This document shows positions 9,712 through 18,198 of a DNA stretch of 34,365 nt, piece after piece. The notes under the pieces are model-generated. The model had not been told where the DNA came from. It saw only the letters and a list, made by a program, of their open reading frames with translations, and searched no databases. Origin of the DNA: an uncultured Parvibacter sp. (GTDB lineage: Bacteria > Actinomycetota > Coriobacteriia > Coriobacteriales > Eggerthellaceae); assembly GCA_947649875.1 (NCBI GenBank), contig CANSTH010000011.1, forward strand, positions 1 to 34,365, read 5' to 3'. The position numbers and the translations under genes were made by a program. Position 1 is the first letter of the stretch. Every line of letters starts with the position of its first letter.

Positions 9712-9796
9712 TGGGCAAACTGAAAGGAAGGGGCTGGCCCCGGCCTTTCGCCCATCGGCTATAATGGCAGCACTCAAGAGCCCTTAAGGCTGTATC

Positions 9797-9836
9797 GGGG
9801 AAACGCGTCGCCTGTGGTTCGGCGGCGCGTTTCCCC
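9797..9836. terminator. Strong hairpin between redox operon and MarR-like gene (terminator, attenuator or operator)
   Basis: ggggaaacgcgtcgcc (9797-9812) / ggcggcgcgtttcccc (9821-9836), one mismatch in 16 bp, 8-nt loop; followed about 8 nt later by SD aaggagg. Confidence 0.5.
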
Positions 9837-9862
9837 TTGTGTGCAAGGAGGCAAGAGCTGCC

Positions 9863-10759
9863 ATGGATGCCCAGAAGGCGCACTTCGTCACCCTCTGGTG
9901 TGCCGCCATCTCGAAGTTCGAGAAGGGGCTGGGGCGGGCTTTGGCCCCCACCCTCACTGCGGCCCAGTATCGCGTTTTGGCCTCCCTTGCCCTTCCGGAA
10001 GCGGACCAGGGCACCAAGGCCCGCCTGGCCTGGACCGCCTCCATGCGTCCCGACGAGGTGGAGGCCGCTCTGGAGGACTTGGCCCAGGCTTCTCTGGTGG
10101 CGCTGCCCTCCCCCCATGACCCCCGCGGTGCCGCCCGCCTCACCAATACCGGCCGCGAGGCGCTGCAGCGGGCCAATGGCGCTGTGACCGAATGGGAGCA
10201 GCAGTGCGCCGAAGCGCTGCAGCCCAGCGAGCAGCAGCTGCTGGCCTCCGTTTTGGCCCGCGCCCTCACTGTGCCCGGCAGCTACTACGCCCGCCACCTG
10301 CAACCGGGCGCCCAGGGGCTTTCCCCAGTACAGCGAGTTACCGTGCTCCACGCCATCCATCAGGCCATGGCCCATGCCATACGGAAGAACACCGACCTCT
10401 CCCTTACCGACTTCCGCTTTCTGCTGGAGCTGTATCCGAAAAAGCAGCGGGGCGACAAGCGGCTGCGGGCTAGGGAAATTGTGAGTTACTTGCGGGTGGG
10501 GCGCTCCTATGTTACAACTGCCTCCCTGCGGCTGGAGCAGGAGGGCCTCATCGAGCGCATTCCCGACGAGCAAGACGCCCGGGGCATCCTTTTCCGGCTC
10601 ACTCCCCAAGGCGCCCAGGCAGTGCAGGCCGCCGGAGACGACATCTTCGTGCTGCTCACGTCGCTTTTCGGGAATCTTATGGAAGACCGCCGATTCCTGC
10701 TGCTCATGAAACATTGGCTAAGGGCAGAGGATGAGGCGCTTGCGACTAAGAGGCCCTGA
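9863..10759 (+). CDS. Tandem MarR-like (two wHTH) transcriptional regulator
   Basis: First MarR-like repeat ...LTAAQYRVLASLALPEADQ...MRPDEVEAALEDLAQASLVALPSPHDPRGAARLTNTGREAL; second ...LSLTDFRFLLELYPK...LRVGRSYVTTASLRLEQEGLIERIPDEQDARGILFRLTPQGAQAV; SD aaggagg. Confidence 0.75.
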   Translation: MDAQKAHFVTLWCAAISKFEKGLGRALAPTLTAAQYRVLASLALPEADQGTKARLAWTASMRPDEVEAALEDLAQASLVALPSPHDPRGAARLTNTGREALQRANGAVTEWEQQCAEALQPSEQQLLASVLARALTVPGSYYARHLQPGAQGLSPVQRVTVLHAIHQAMAHAIRKNTDLSLTDFRFLLELYPKKQRGDKRLRAREIVSYLRVGRSYVTTASLRLEQEGLIERIPDEQDARGILFRLTPQGAQAVQAAGDDIFVLLTSLFGNLMEDRRFLLLMKHWLRAEDEALATKRP

Positions 10760-10763
10760 CCCT

Positions 10764-13169
10764 ATGAAAACCGCCCCCGACAAAACCGTGCTCCAATCGT
10801 GCGGGTTCAACTGCGGCTCCCGCTGCCAACTGCGCCTTCATGCGGAAGACGGACAGGTTGCGTGGGTGGAATCCGACACCGGCCCCGATGCCCCTGACGC
10901 TCCCCAAATGCGCGCCTGCCTGTGCGGTCGCGCGTGGGGTCACTGGGTGAACAGCCCCCATCGGTTGGACTATCCGCTGAAACGGGTGGGGCCCCGCGGC
11001 TCCGGGCAGTTCCAACGCATCAGCTGGGACGAGGCATTGGACGAGATTGCCGCGCAAATCAAGCGCATCACCGCCGATTTCGGGCCCGAGGCCATCTTCT
11101 TCCCCTATGCTTCGGGTATCTTGGCCAGCGGGCAATCGCCGCTGGAGCGGGCGATAGACTGCTACGGCGGCCACTTGCGTCTGCATTCCGACTACAGCAG
11201 CGCGCAATTGCAGGCCGGGACGATGGCCCTGTTCGGCGACGACGGCTATTACAGCGGCTCGCCTTTGGAAGAGGCCGCCAACTCCGATGTGCTGGTGCTG
11301 TTCGGCTCCTCGATGTTCGCCACCCGCCAGGGAGGCGCCGCGGGCGGCCACTATCTCAACCAGCTGCGAGAGCAGGCGGCCGCCGAGGGGCGCCCCTTCA
11401 AGGTGGTGTCCATCGACCCTCGCCACACCCCCGAGGTGCGCGGCGCCCAAGACCAGTGGATACCGCTGCGCCCGGGCACCGATGCCGCCTTCGTGGCCGC
11501 CGTCATCCACGAGCTGCTGATAGACGGCCTGGCCGACGAGGAGTTGCTGCGCAGCCATTGCGTGGGCTTCTTCGAAGACACGCTGCCCCCGGGCACCCCG
11601 CCCCACAGCAGCTACAGCGACTACGTTTTGGGGCGCGGCCCCGACGGCACCGAGAAAACCTGCGCCTGGGCGGCCGCCATCACCGGTTGCCCCGCCGCCA
11701 CTATCCGCCAATTCGCCCGCACGCTGGCCCAGGCCAAGAGCGCCTTCATCACCCAAGGATGGGGGCCGCAGCGCAGCGAGTACGGCGAGCAGACCAGCCG
11801 CGCCATATGCCTCTTGGCGGTGGCCAGCGGCCACTTCGGACGCCCCGGCACCAACAGCGGCGTCCATGAGCCGATGCGCCCCTACACCCCCTCGCTGCCG
11901 GGCGGCCGGGAGAACCCCGTGCGCGCCGCACTGCCGGCGTTCCTGTGGACCGAGTGCCTGCAAGGGGGCGGCATCACTCAGGCCCAAGGGCTGCGAGGCG
12001 CCCAGCAGCTGCCCTTCCCCATCAAGATGATCGTCAACCATGGCGGCAATTGCCTCACCAACCAGCATGCCGCCATCAACGCCACCCACGACCTACTGGC
12101 GGACGAGAGCCGCTGCGAGTTCATCGTGGTGTGCGATGTGATGCTGAACGACTCCGCCCGCTATGGCGACATCGTGCTGCCCGAGCTGGCCCTGGGCGAG
12201 CGGGAAAACGCCGTGCTCTCCGGTTTCGGCGACCGGGTGAGTTGTTTGCGCCATGGCGAGAGCTGGAGCCACTTCACCGGCGAGCGCCGCGATCCCTGGA
12301 GCATCGGGCGCGCCCTGGCCGAAAGGCTGGGAGTGCTGGAAGCCTTTGAAGAAGGCGCAGGGGACGGCGACGAAACGCTAGCGGCGCGAATGGCCAGCGA
12401 AGGGCAGGTGTTCGCCGCCTCTTCCGCGGACTCCGCCGGCCACACGGGCGAAGACGACAACGGAAAGGCCGCTGCTTCTGCCGGCCGTGCAGACGAGGAC
12501 GCCCGGAGGCTACCCGCCCCCGGACATGAGATGCGGGCCCTGCGCGCGCCACTGCCCTGCGCCTACGGGGCCTTCCGCGCCAATCCCACGGCGCATCCGC
12601 TGCCCACTCCCTCCGGCAAGATAGAGGTGTACTCAGAGGCCCTCGCCCGCATGGCCCAGACGGCCCAGCTGCCCGATGGCCAAGTCATCAGCCCCATACC
12701 CGCCTATCTTCCAGCCGCAGAAGGGCCTGGTTCCCCCACCGCCGAGCGCTTCCCGTTGCAGCTCATCACCTACCACGGCTACCAGAGCATCCATTCCAAC
12801 TTCTCCCACCTAGCCATCGTGGAGTCGGTAATGCCCCACGCCCTTCAGGTGAACCCTGTGGATGGGGCGGCAAACGCCTTGGTGGAGGGCCAGCCAGTAG
12901 TGGTGGAGAACGATCGCGGAGCGCTGGTGGCCCGCGTGCACCTTACCCCCTGCATCATGCCCGGCGTGGTGGCGCTGCCCAACGGCGCCTGGCACAACGC
13001 CGACATGGCCGGCTCGCGGCTGGACTGGGGCGGATGTGCCAACACCCTCACCTCCTTGCGCCCCAGCCCCATCGCCCGGGGCAATGGCCAGAACAGCTGC
13101 CTGGTAAGGCTGCGCCCCCTTACCGCCGAGGAGCAGGCAGCAGGAAGGGAGCGGGGCTATGACTGCTAA
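10764..13169 (+). CDS. Molybdopterin-dependent oxidoreductase, DMSO reductase family, no recognisable Tat signal
   Basis: MKTAPDKTVLQSCGFNCGSRCQLRLHAEDG...CLCGRAWG; RISWDEALDEIAAQIKRI; LHSDYSSAQLQAG; PLQLITYHGYQSIHSNF. Confidence 0.9.
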   Translation: MKTAPDKTVLQSCGFNCGSRCQLRLHAEDGQVAWVESDTGPDAPDAPQMRACLCGRAWGHWVNSPHRLDYPLKRVGPRGSGQFQRISWDEALDEIAAQIKRITADFGPEAIFFPYASGILASGQSPLERAIDCYGGHLRLHSDYSSAQLQAGTMALFGDDGYYSGSPLEEAANSDVLVLFGSSMFATRQGGAAGGHYLNQLREQAAAEGRPFKVVSIDPRHTPEVRGAQDQWIPLRPGTDAAFVAAVIHELLIDGLADEELLRSHCVGFFEDTLPPGTPPHSSYSDYVLGRGPDGTEKTCAWAAAITGCPAATIRQFARTLAQAKSAFITQGWGPQRSEYGEQTSRAICLLAVASGHFGRPGTNSGVHEPMRPYTPSLPGGRENPVRAALPAFLWTECLQGGGITQAQGLRGAQQLPFPIKMIVNHGGNCLTNQHAAINATHDLLADESRCEFIVVCDVMLNDSARYGDIVLPELALGERENAVLSGFGDRVSCLRHGESWSHFTGERRDPWSIGRALAERLGVLEAFEEGAGDGDETLAARMASEGQVFAASSADSAGHTGEDDNGKAAASAGRADEDARRLPAPGHEMRALRAPLPCAYGAFRANPTAHPLPTPSGKIEVYSEALARMAQTAQLPDGQVISPIPAYLPAAEGPGSPTAERFPLQLITYHGYQSIHSNFSHLAIVESVMPHALQVNPVDGAANALVEGQPVVVENDRGALVARVHLTPCIMPGVVALPNGAWHNADMAGSRLDWGGCANTLTSLRPSPIARGNGQNSCLVRLRPLTAEEQAAGRERGYDC

Positions 13170-13833
13170 GCGCGCTACCACCGCCGCCCCAAAAGGGGCA
13201 GCCCCGTCGCCAGACCGGGAGCAGTACGGCTTCACCTTCAACCAGAACCGCTGCTCGGGGTGTCGCACCTGCGAACTGGCCTGCAAGGATTACCATCATC
13301 TGGAAGGCGATGTGGCCTTTCGCACCATCCATGAGTTCGTGGGAGGCGAATGGCATCAGAACAACGACGGCAGCTGGGACCAGGACGTGTTTTCGTTCTA
13401 CGTGTCCATGTCTTGCAACCATTGCAGCAATCCCGCCTGCCTGCGGTTCTGCCCATCGGACTCCATTTCCAAAGACAGCAACGGGTTCGTGGTGGTGAAC
13501 AGCGATACCTGCGTGGGCTGCCAATCGTGCATGGTGGCCTGCCCTTACCACGCCCCTCGCTTCGACGAGGCCAGCGGCCACACAGTGAAGTGCGACGGCT
13601 GCCGCGACCGCATAGAGGCGGGGCTCAAGCCCATCTGCGTGGAGGCGTGCCCGCAGCGGGCGCTGGAATTCGGCCCCTACTCCCATCTCTCCGACAACGC
13701 TGACGTGGTAGAGCAGGTGGGCACCATGCCCAGCCCCGACATAACGCAGCCCAACTACGCCATTATCCCGGCCCCTCACGCCCAAGGCACCACCGGCAGC
13801 AACGCCCAACTAATCAACTGCCGCGAGGTGTAG
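13159..13833 (+). CDS. 4Fe-4S ferredoxin-type electron-transfer subunit (DmsB-like)
   Basis: NRCSGCRTCELACKDYH, CNHCSNPACLRFCPSDSISKD, TCVGCQSCMVACPYHAPRFDE; start overlaps upstream stop (atgactgctaa). Confidence 0.93.
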   Translation: MTAKRATTAAPKGAAPSPDREQYGFTFNQNRCSGCRTCELACKDYHHLEGDVAFRTIHEFVGGEWHQNNDGSWDQDVFSFYVSMSCNHCSNPACLRFCPSDSISKDSNGFVVVNSDTCVGCQSCMVACPYHAPRFDEASGHTVKCDGCRDRIEAGLKPICVEACPQRALEFGPYSHLSDNADVVEQVGTMPSPDITQPNYAIIPAPHAQGTTGSNAQLINCREV

Positions 13834-13836
13834 GCG

Positions 13837-14412
13837 TTACTGCATCGGATCCAGCAGGATCCTGTTCCCCGATTGCGAGAATTCGAACAACCAGTCGGTT
13901 AGCTCCTCAGGAGAAACCTTCAGCCCCGATCGCAGCCATTCGGTGATAACCCCCACGTTTGCGCCGGCGGTGAAATGGGCCGCGTAGCGGTACTTCTCGC
14001 TGCAATTGCCCGTCTCGCCGCGGAACAAATCGATGCTGGCGGCGGCCAGCACCTCCCGCATCACCTGGCCGATGATGCCGATACGACCCTGCACTACCGC
14101 CGACGCATAGAAGTCCCGGTTGTCGTAGATGGTCTCCAGCATCCGCTGCGTGAGCATCTTTCCGCCGGCCGTCCCCGAACCCATGGGCAGAAGATCCATC
14201 ATGGTGGCAATGGGCGTCACCACATCGCCGCGCACGATGCTCCGCAGCACCCCTTCTTTCCCATCAAAGTAAACATAGAGAGTCTTGCGCGACACACCGG
14301 CACGCTCGCAGATGTCCACCACGGTAATCTTGTCGTAGTCGGTCTCCTGCAAGAGCCCCTTGAAAGCCTCCATTATGCGGGTCGGCGTGTCTTCCCCTCC
14401 GCGTTTATCCAT
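13837..14412 (-). CDS. TetR/AcrR family transcriptional regulator
   Basis: IMEAFKGLLQETDYDKITVVDICERAGVSRKTLYVYFDGKEGVLRSI. Confidence 0.92.
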   Translation of the reverse strand: MDKRGGEDTPTRIMEAFKGLLQETDYDKITVVDICERAGVSRKTLYVYFDGKEGVLRSIVRGDVVTPIATMMDLLPMGSGTAGGKMLTQRMLETIYDNRDFYASAVVQGRIGIIGQVMREVLAAASIDLFRGETGNCSEKYRYAAHFTAGANVGVITEWLRSGLKVSPEELTDWLFEFSQSGNRILLDPMQ

Positions 14413-14425
14413 TGTTCCCCCTCTG

Positions 14426-14478
14426 TAGAATGGCAGGTAACAACAAACCCTCTTTGTTACCCATCGAAACCCATTCTA
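14426..14478. promoter_or_regulatory. Nested palindromes, probable TetR operator region
   Basis: Outer TAGAATGG (14426-14433)/CCATTCTA (14471-14478); inner GGTAACAA (14436-14443)/TTGTTACC (14454-14461); between divergent tetR and 4Fe-4S/AOR operon. Confidence 0.6.
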
Positions 14479-14579
14479 CGTTCTCTGTCACTGTCGTGTC
14501 CAGAGCCTTTCACCTCACCATGGCTTCAACAGGAATCGCAGAGGAGGCGATTCCGCTCTTTTGAGAAGGGGGACGATCA

Positions 14580-15599
14580 GTGAAGAATCTCCAACCCATC
14601 ACCGAGGAAGGCTTGTCGCGGCGAAACTTCCTCACCGGCGCCGGCATAGTGGCCGGCGGCGTGGCGGCGGCCGCAATGCTGCCAAACATCGCCCATGCCG
14701 AAGAGTCTGTGGCTGCCCAACCGCTGCCGGGCGCCACCAACGGCAACAAGCTGTGGGAGGGCACCCAGCTGGCACTGGGACGCGTGGTGCACAATCCCGA
14801 CATCTGCTCCGGCTGCCGCACCTGCGAAATCGTATGCTCCACCTTCCATGAAGGAAAGGCCAGCTCGTACCGCTCACGACTGCAATGGGACAAGGCGGTG
14901 ATGGACGCCTGCATCACCGACATCCACACCTGTCGCCAATGCGCCGGCCCCGAGTGCGTGGCGGTGTGCCCCACTGGCGCCCTGTCCATCGACCCGGAAA
15001 CCGGCGCCCGCGTGATCGACGAGGAAGTGTGCGTCGGCTGCCGACTGTGCGAAGGGGCCTGCCCGGTAAAACCCTCCATGATTCGCTACGACGAGCGCAC
15101 CAGCACCTGCTTCAAGTGCGACCTGTGCGGTGGCGACCCCCAGTGCGTGAAGTTCTGCCCCACCGGCGCCCTGCAATCCTCCTGGGATATTCGATCCGCC
15201 GAAGAGGAAGACGACGGTTTCTGGGAAATCGAGGTTACCGGCGATGCCAAGACCTTCGCCCATATCGAGAAGCCCACGCTGGTGCTTTCCGATGTGTCCG
15301 GCGGCATTCAGTTCGATGGCGTTGTGTGGACCAGCCACGCCACTCAGTTCAACATCATCATGGCCACCTTCGATGCCACCGCCGAAGCCTACGACAAGAG
15401 CGGCAACTCGGTGGGCACCTCCGACAGCAGCGCCCATATGGAAATCCCCGAAATGCAATCGGCGGAATTCTCGCTGTTCATCCCCACATCCGCAAAGGTG
15501 GCCGACCTGGGGCACATGGCATTGCGCATCGAGAGCGCCTACATAACCAACGCACCGGGCGAAGAAGCTGCGGCTGACGGCGCCGCCCAGACGGCATAG
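14580..15599 (+). CDS. Tat-exported 4Fe-4S protein with C-terminal extra domain
   Basis: GTG start; Tat motif LSRRNFLTGAGIVAGGVAAAAMLP; four Cys clusters incl. CSGCRTCEIVC, CRQCAGPECVAVCPTGAL, CVGCRLCEGACP, CFKCDLCGGDPQCVKFCP. Confidence 0.9.
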   Translation: MKNLQPITEEGLSRRNFLTGAGIVAGGVAAAAMLPNIAHAEESVAAQPLPGATNGNKLWEGTQLALGRVVHNPDICSGCRTCEIVCSTFHEGKASSYRSRLQWDKAVMDACITDIHTCRQCAGPECVAVCPTGALSIDPETGARVIDEEVCVGCRLCEGACPVKPSMIRYDERTSTCFKCDLCGGDPQCVKFCPTGALQSSWDIRSAEEEDDGFWEIEVTGDAKTFAHIEKPTLVLSDVSGGIQFDGVVWTSHATQFNIIMATFDATAEAYDKSGNSVGTSDSSAHMEIPEMQSAEFSLFIPTSAKVADLGHMALRIESAYITNAPGEEAAADGAAQTA

Positions 15600-15609
15600 G
15601 AGGAAAACC

Positions 15610-17565
15610 ATGGCAGATTTGTACGGATATACCGGTAAGATTCTAGTGGTGGACCTCACCAGCGGGGAAACCTCCACACTGGACACCACCAACTACACCG
15701 ACTTCATCGGCGGCCGCGGCATGGGCGCCAAGCTGCACTGGGATCTGGTGGGCCCCGACGTGAAGGGCACCGACCCGGAAAACGTGCTGGCCTTCACCAC
15801 CAGCCCCACCACCGGCACCCCGTGTCCCGGCGGCCAAAAAACCTGCGTCACCGGCGTGGCGCCCCACATGTACCCAGTGGAGACTTACCTGAAAAGCGTG
15901 TTCGGCGGCATGTGGGGCCCCGAGCTGAAGTACGCCGGCTGGGACGGCGTGGTGTTGAAGGGCGCTTCTGCTACCCCGGTGTACATCCTCATCCAGGACG
16001 ACCGGGTGGAAATCCGCGACGCCGACGATTTATGGGGATTGGACACCCAGTCCACCGAGCGCATGTTGTGGGACCGCTTTGACGACAAGCACCGCATCGT
16101 CACCATCGGCCCTGCCGGTGAAAATCTGGTAAGCGATGCCGTCATCCTTTCCGACGACTCCAATACCGCAGGCAAGGGCGGTTTCGGCGCCGTAATGGGC
16201 TCTAAGAAAGTGAAGGCCATCGTGGTACGCGGCACCGGCGAGGTAACAATGGCGCGCCCCGAGGAGTTGCTAGAGCTGGCCTATGAGAGCCAACGACTGA
16301 TCACTCGCAAGGAAACCGAAGCGCAACCATCACACCCCTACCGCGGCAGCCTGTTCGGCCCGCTTTCCACCGAAGGCAATGACATCTGGAAAGAGGGGCA
16401 AGAGGGCAAAAATGTGCGCACCGGCCTGGCCGGCTGCATGATGTGCCCCATTGCCTGTGGCATGTCCATCAAGTTCAAAGACGGCTACAGCGAATCCACC
16501 GGCCACATCATGTGCGTAGAATGCAACGCCGAGCCAGAAGAAATGGTAGTGGAAAACGAGAACTGGGGTCGCGCCGCCTTCTCGCGCCTGAAGGAAATGG
16601 ACAAGATGGGCTACTCGGTGTGGTCCATGCACTTGGACATCTGGCCGCTGTTCACCTACGGGGTGCTGAAACCGGAGGACCTGGAAATCGATGCCCCGGT
16701 AGGCTCTAAGAAATTCTCGAAAGAGCTTGTGCGCAAGATCAGCATGCGCGAAGGGCTGGGGGACGAGCTGGCCAAGGGCCGCGCCCACTTCCTCAACGAG
16801 TTCATTGGCACCGACCAAACCAAGCTCATGTACCAGATGCAGGCGGTTACCTCTGGCCAAAGCCGTCTCACCTATAACTACGGCGCCAACTTCTACGGCC
16901 CCATTGGCTGGGTGGGCTGCTGCGTTTCCCGCGGCCGCGACAACGACCAAACCTGGGCGTTCTCCAACACCATCACCGACCCGCGCGTGGTAGCGCCGGG
17001 AAGCAAAGCCTACATGCAACTGCAGCAGGATATCGGCAATATGCTGTGGGATACCGACCAAGGGGCCATCGACAACGCCAATCGTGTGGTGTCCGACAAA
17101 ATTGCCCCCATGGCCTATACCGCCCACAACTTCAAGTGCTGGGTAGACACCGTGGGCAGCTGTTCCCAGTTCATGCCCCATATTTCCATGTATTCCGACA
17201 ACTATATGGGCAAATGGGATATCCGGCGCCAACTGGTGTCGGCAGTTTCCGGCCTGGACATCGACTCCGATGAAAAGGAAAACGAGTACTGCGACCGTAT
17301 TTGGATGCTGGAGCGCTGCATCGGCGCCCGCCAGGGGCAAACCAAAGAAGACGACTGGATGTACGACTGCATATTCGAGGATCCCTCCTATAAGGACTGG
17401 GGCCTTACCCGCGAAGGGCTGCGAAGCGCCATCGATCAGTACTACGAGATTCGCGGCATCGACGTGGAAACCGGGCTGCCGAGGCGCTCGACACTGGAGC
17501 GGCTGGGGCTCAAGGACGTGGCCGACCGCATGGAAGGTGAGTACGGCATCGCGCTGCCGGCCTAA
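15610..17565 (+). CDS. Aldehyde:ferredoxin oxidoreductase family enzyme (YdhV-like tungsto/molybdopterin oxidoreductase)
   Basis: YGYTGKILVVDLTSGETSTLDTTNYTDFIGGRGMGAKLHWD; GPAGENLVSDAVILSDDSNTAGKGGFGAVMGSKKVKAIVVRGTG; GCMMCPIAC; C-term GLPRRSTLERLGLKDVADRM. Confidence 0.93.
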   Translation: MADLYGYTGKILVVDLTSGETSTLDTTNYTDFIGGRGMGAKLHWDLVGPDVKGTDPENVLAFTTSPTTGTPCPGGQKTCVTGVAPHMYPVETYLKSVFGGMWGPELKYAGWDGVVLKGASATPVYILIQDDRVEIRDADDLWGLDTQSTERMLWDRFDDKHRIVTIGPAGENLVSDAVILSDDSNTAGKGGFGAVMGSKKVKAIVVRGTGEVTMARPEELLELAYESQRLITRKETEAQPSHPYRGSLFGPLSTEGNDIWKEGQEGKNVRTGLAGCMMCPIACGMSIKFKDGYSESTGHIMCVECNAEPEEMVVENENWGRAAFSRLKEMDKMGYSVWSMHLDIWPLFTYGVLKPEDLEIDAPVGSKKFSKELVRKISMREGLGDELAKGRAHFLNEFIGTDQTKLMYQMQAVTSGQSRLTYNYGANFYGPIGWVGCCVSRGRDNDQTWAFSNTITDPRVVAPGSKAYMQLQQDIGNMLWDTDQGAIDNANRVVSDKIAPMAYTAHNFKCWVDTVGSCSQFMPHISMYSDNYMGKWDIRRQLVSAVSGLDIDSDEKENEYCDRIWMLERCIGARQGQTKEDDWMYDCIFEDPSYKDWGLTREGLRSAIDQYYEIRGIDVETGLPRRSTLERLGLKDVADRMEGEYGIALPA

Positions 17566-17612
17566 ACGCCAGTCAAACGGCCATTTGATTTCTGCACAAC
17601 ATAGGAGGGGAC

Positions 17613-18167
17613 ATGGACGAGAAAGTACGGGCCATCCAAGAGCGACTGCGACAGCAGTTCGGTGCCTCGATGGTGCCCGGGCAACGCTTCGACGGCGTGC
17701 CGCTGGTGGCATTCGACGAGGTGGCAGGGCTTCCTACCGGGGGCGAAGCCTTCGTGGACAACCTGCTCGCGGAGCTGAAGCGCCGCGGATGGCGGGTGGC
17801 CCACGTAGTGCGGCAGCTGGCGGAGGGCGTCGATGCCCCGGAGGCCAGCGAGCCCGTTACTGAACCGGACGCATCGGTAACGGTGGGGCAAGGGCGCCTG
17901 ACCATTTCCCGTCCCATTCCCCCCGCCGATGCCCTCGATGCCGCCGTGGATGCGGTGCGGGAAGGCTACGACATCGTGATCGGACAGAACTTCGGTTTCG
18001 CCATCGTGCCCCGCGTGCTGCTCACCCGACGGGTGCAAGAGGGCTTCAACCTGGGGCTCCCCAATGTGGTGGCCTATGTGTCCGACAGCGGACTGGACGT
18101 GGCCATCCCCCACTTCACTGCGCTGGAAGTCGAGCGGCCGATCTCATCGAACAAACCCTGGGGCTAG
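17613..18167 (+). CDS. MobB-like protein with degenerate P-loop
   Basis: VPLVAFDEVAGLPTGGEAFVDNLLAELKRRGWRVAHVVRQ, YDIVIGQNFGFAIVPRVLLTRR, NVVAYVSDSGLDVAIPHF follow the order of MobB motifs; SD ggagggg. Confidence 0.55.
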   Translation: MDEKVRAIQERLRQQFGASMVPGQRFDGVPLVAFDEVAGLPTGGEAFVDNLLAELKRRGWRVAHVVRQLAEGVDAPEASEPVTEPDASVTVGQGRLTISRPIPPADALDAAVDAVREGYDIVIGQNFGFAIVPRVLLTRRVQEGFNLGLPNVVAYVSDSGLDVAIPHFTALEVERPISSNKPWG

Positions 18168-18198
18168 AAAAAGCTCTGGATACCTTAGAGGAGTAATT

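Noticed and set aside
8245-9777. 510-aa minus-strand ORF
   Set aside because: Shadow of the ferredoxin/NrfD genes; H/G/E/Q-rich composition without domain motifs
9680-10714. 344-aa minus-strand ORF opposite the MarR-like gene
   Set aside because: Sense frame has a good SD and two wHTH motifs; antisense frame is low-complexity
10746-12089. 447-aa minus-strand ORF
   Set aside because: Shadow of the second molybdoenzyme gene
16330-17712. 460-aa minus-strand ORF
   Set aside because: Shadow of the AOR gene; no motif and would cross the AOR/MobB-like junction antisense
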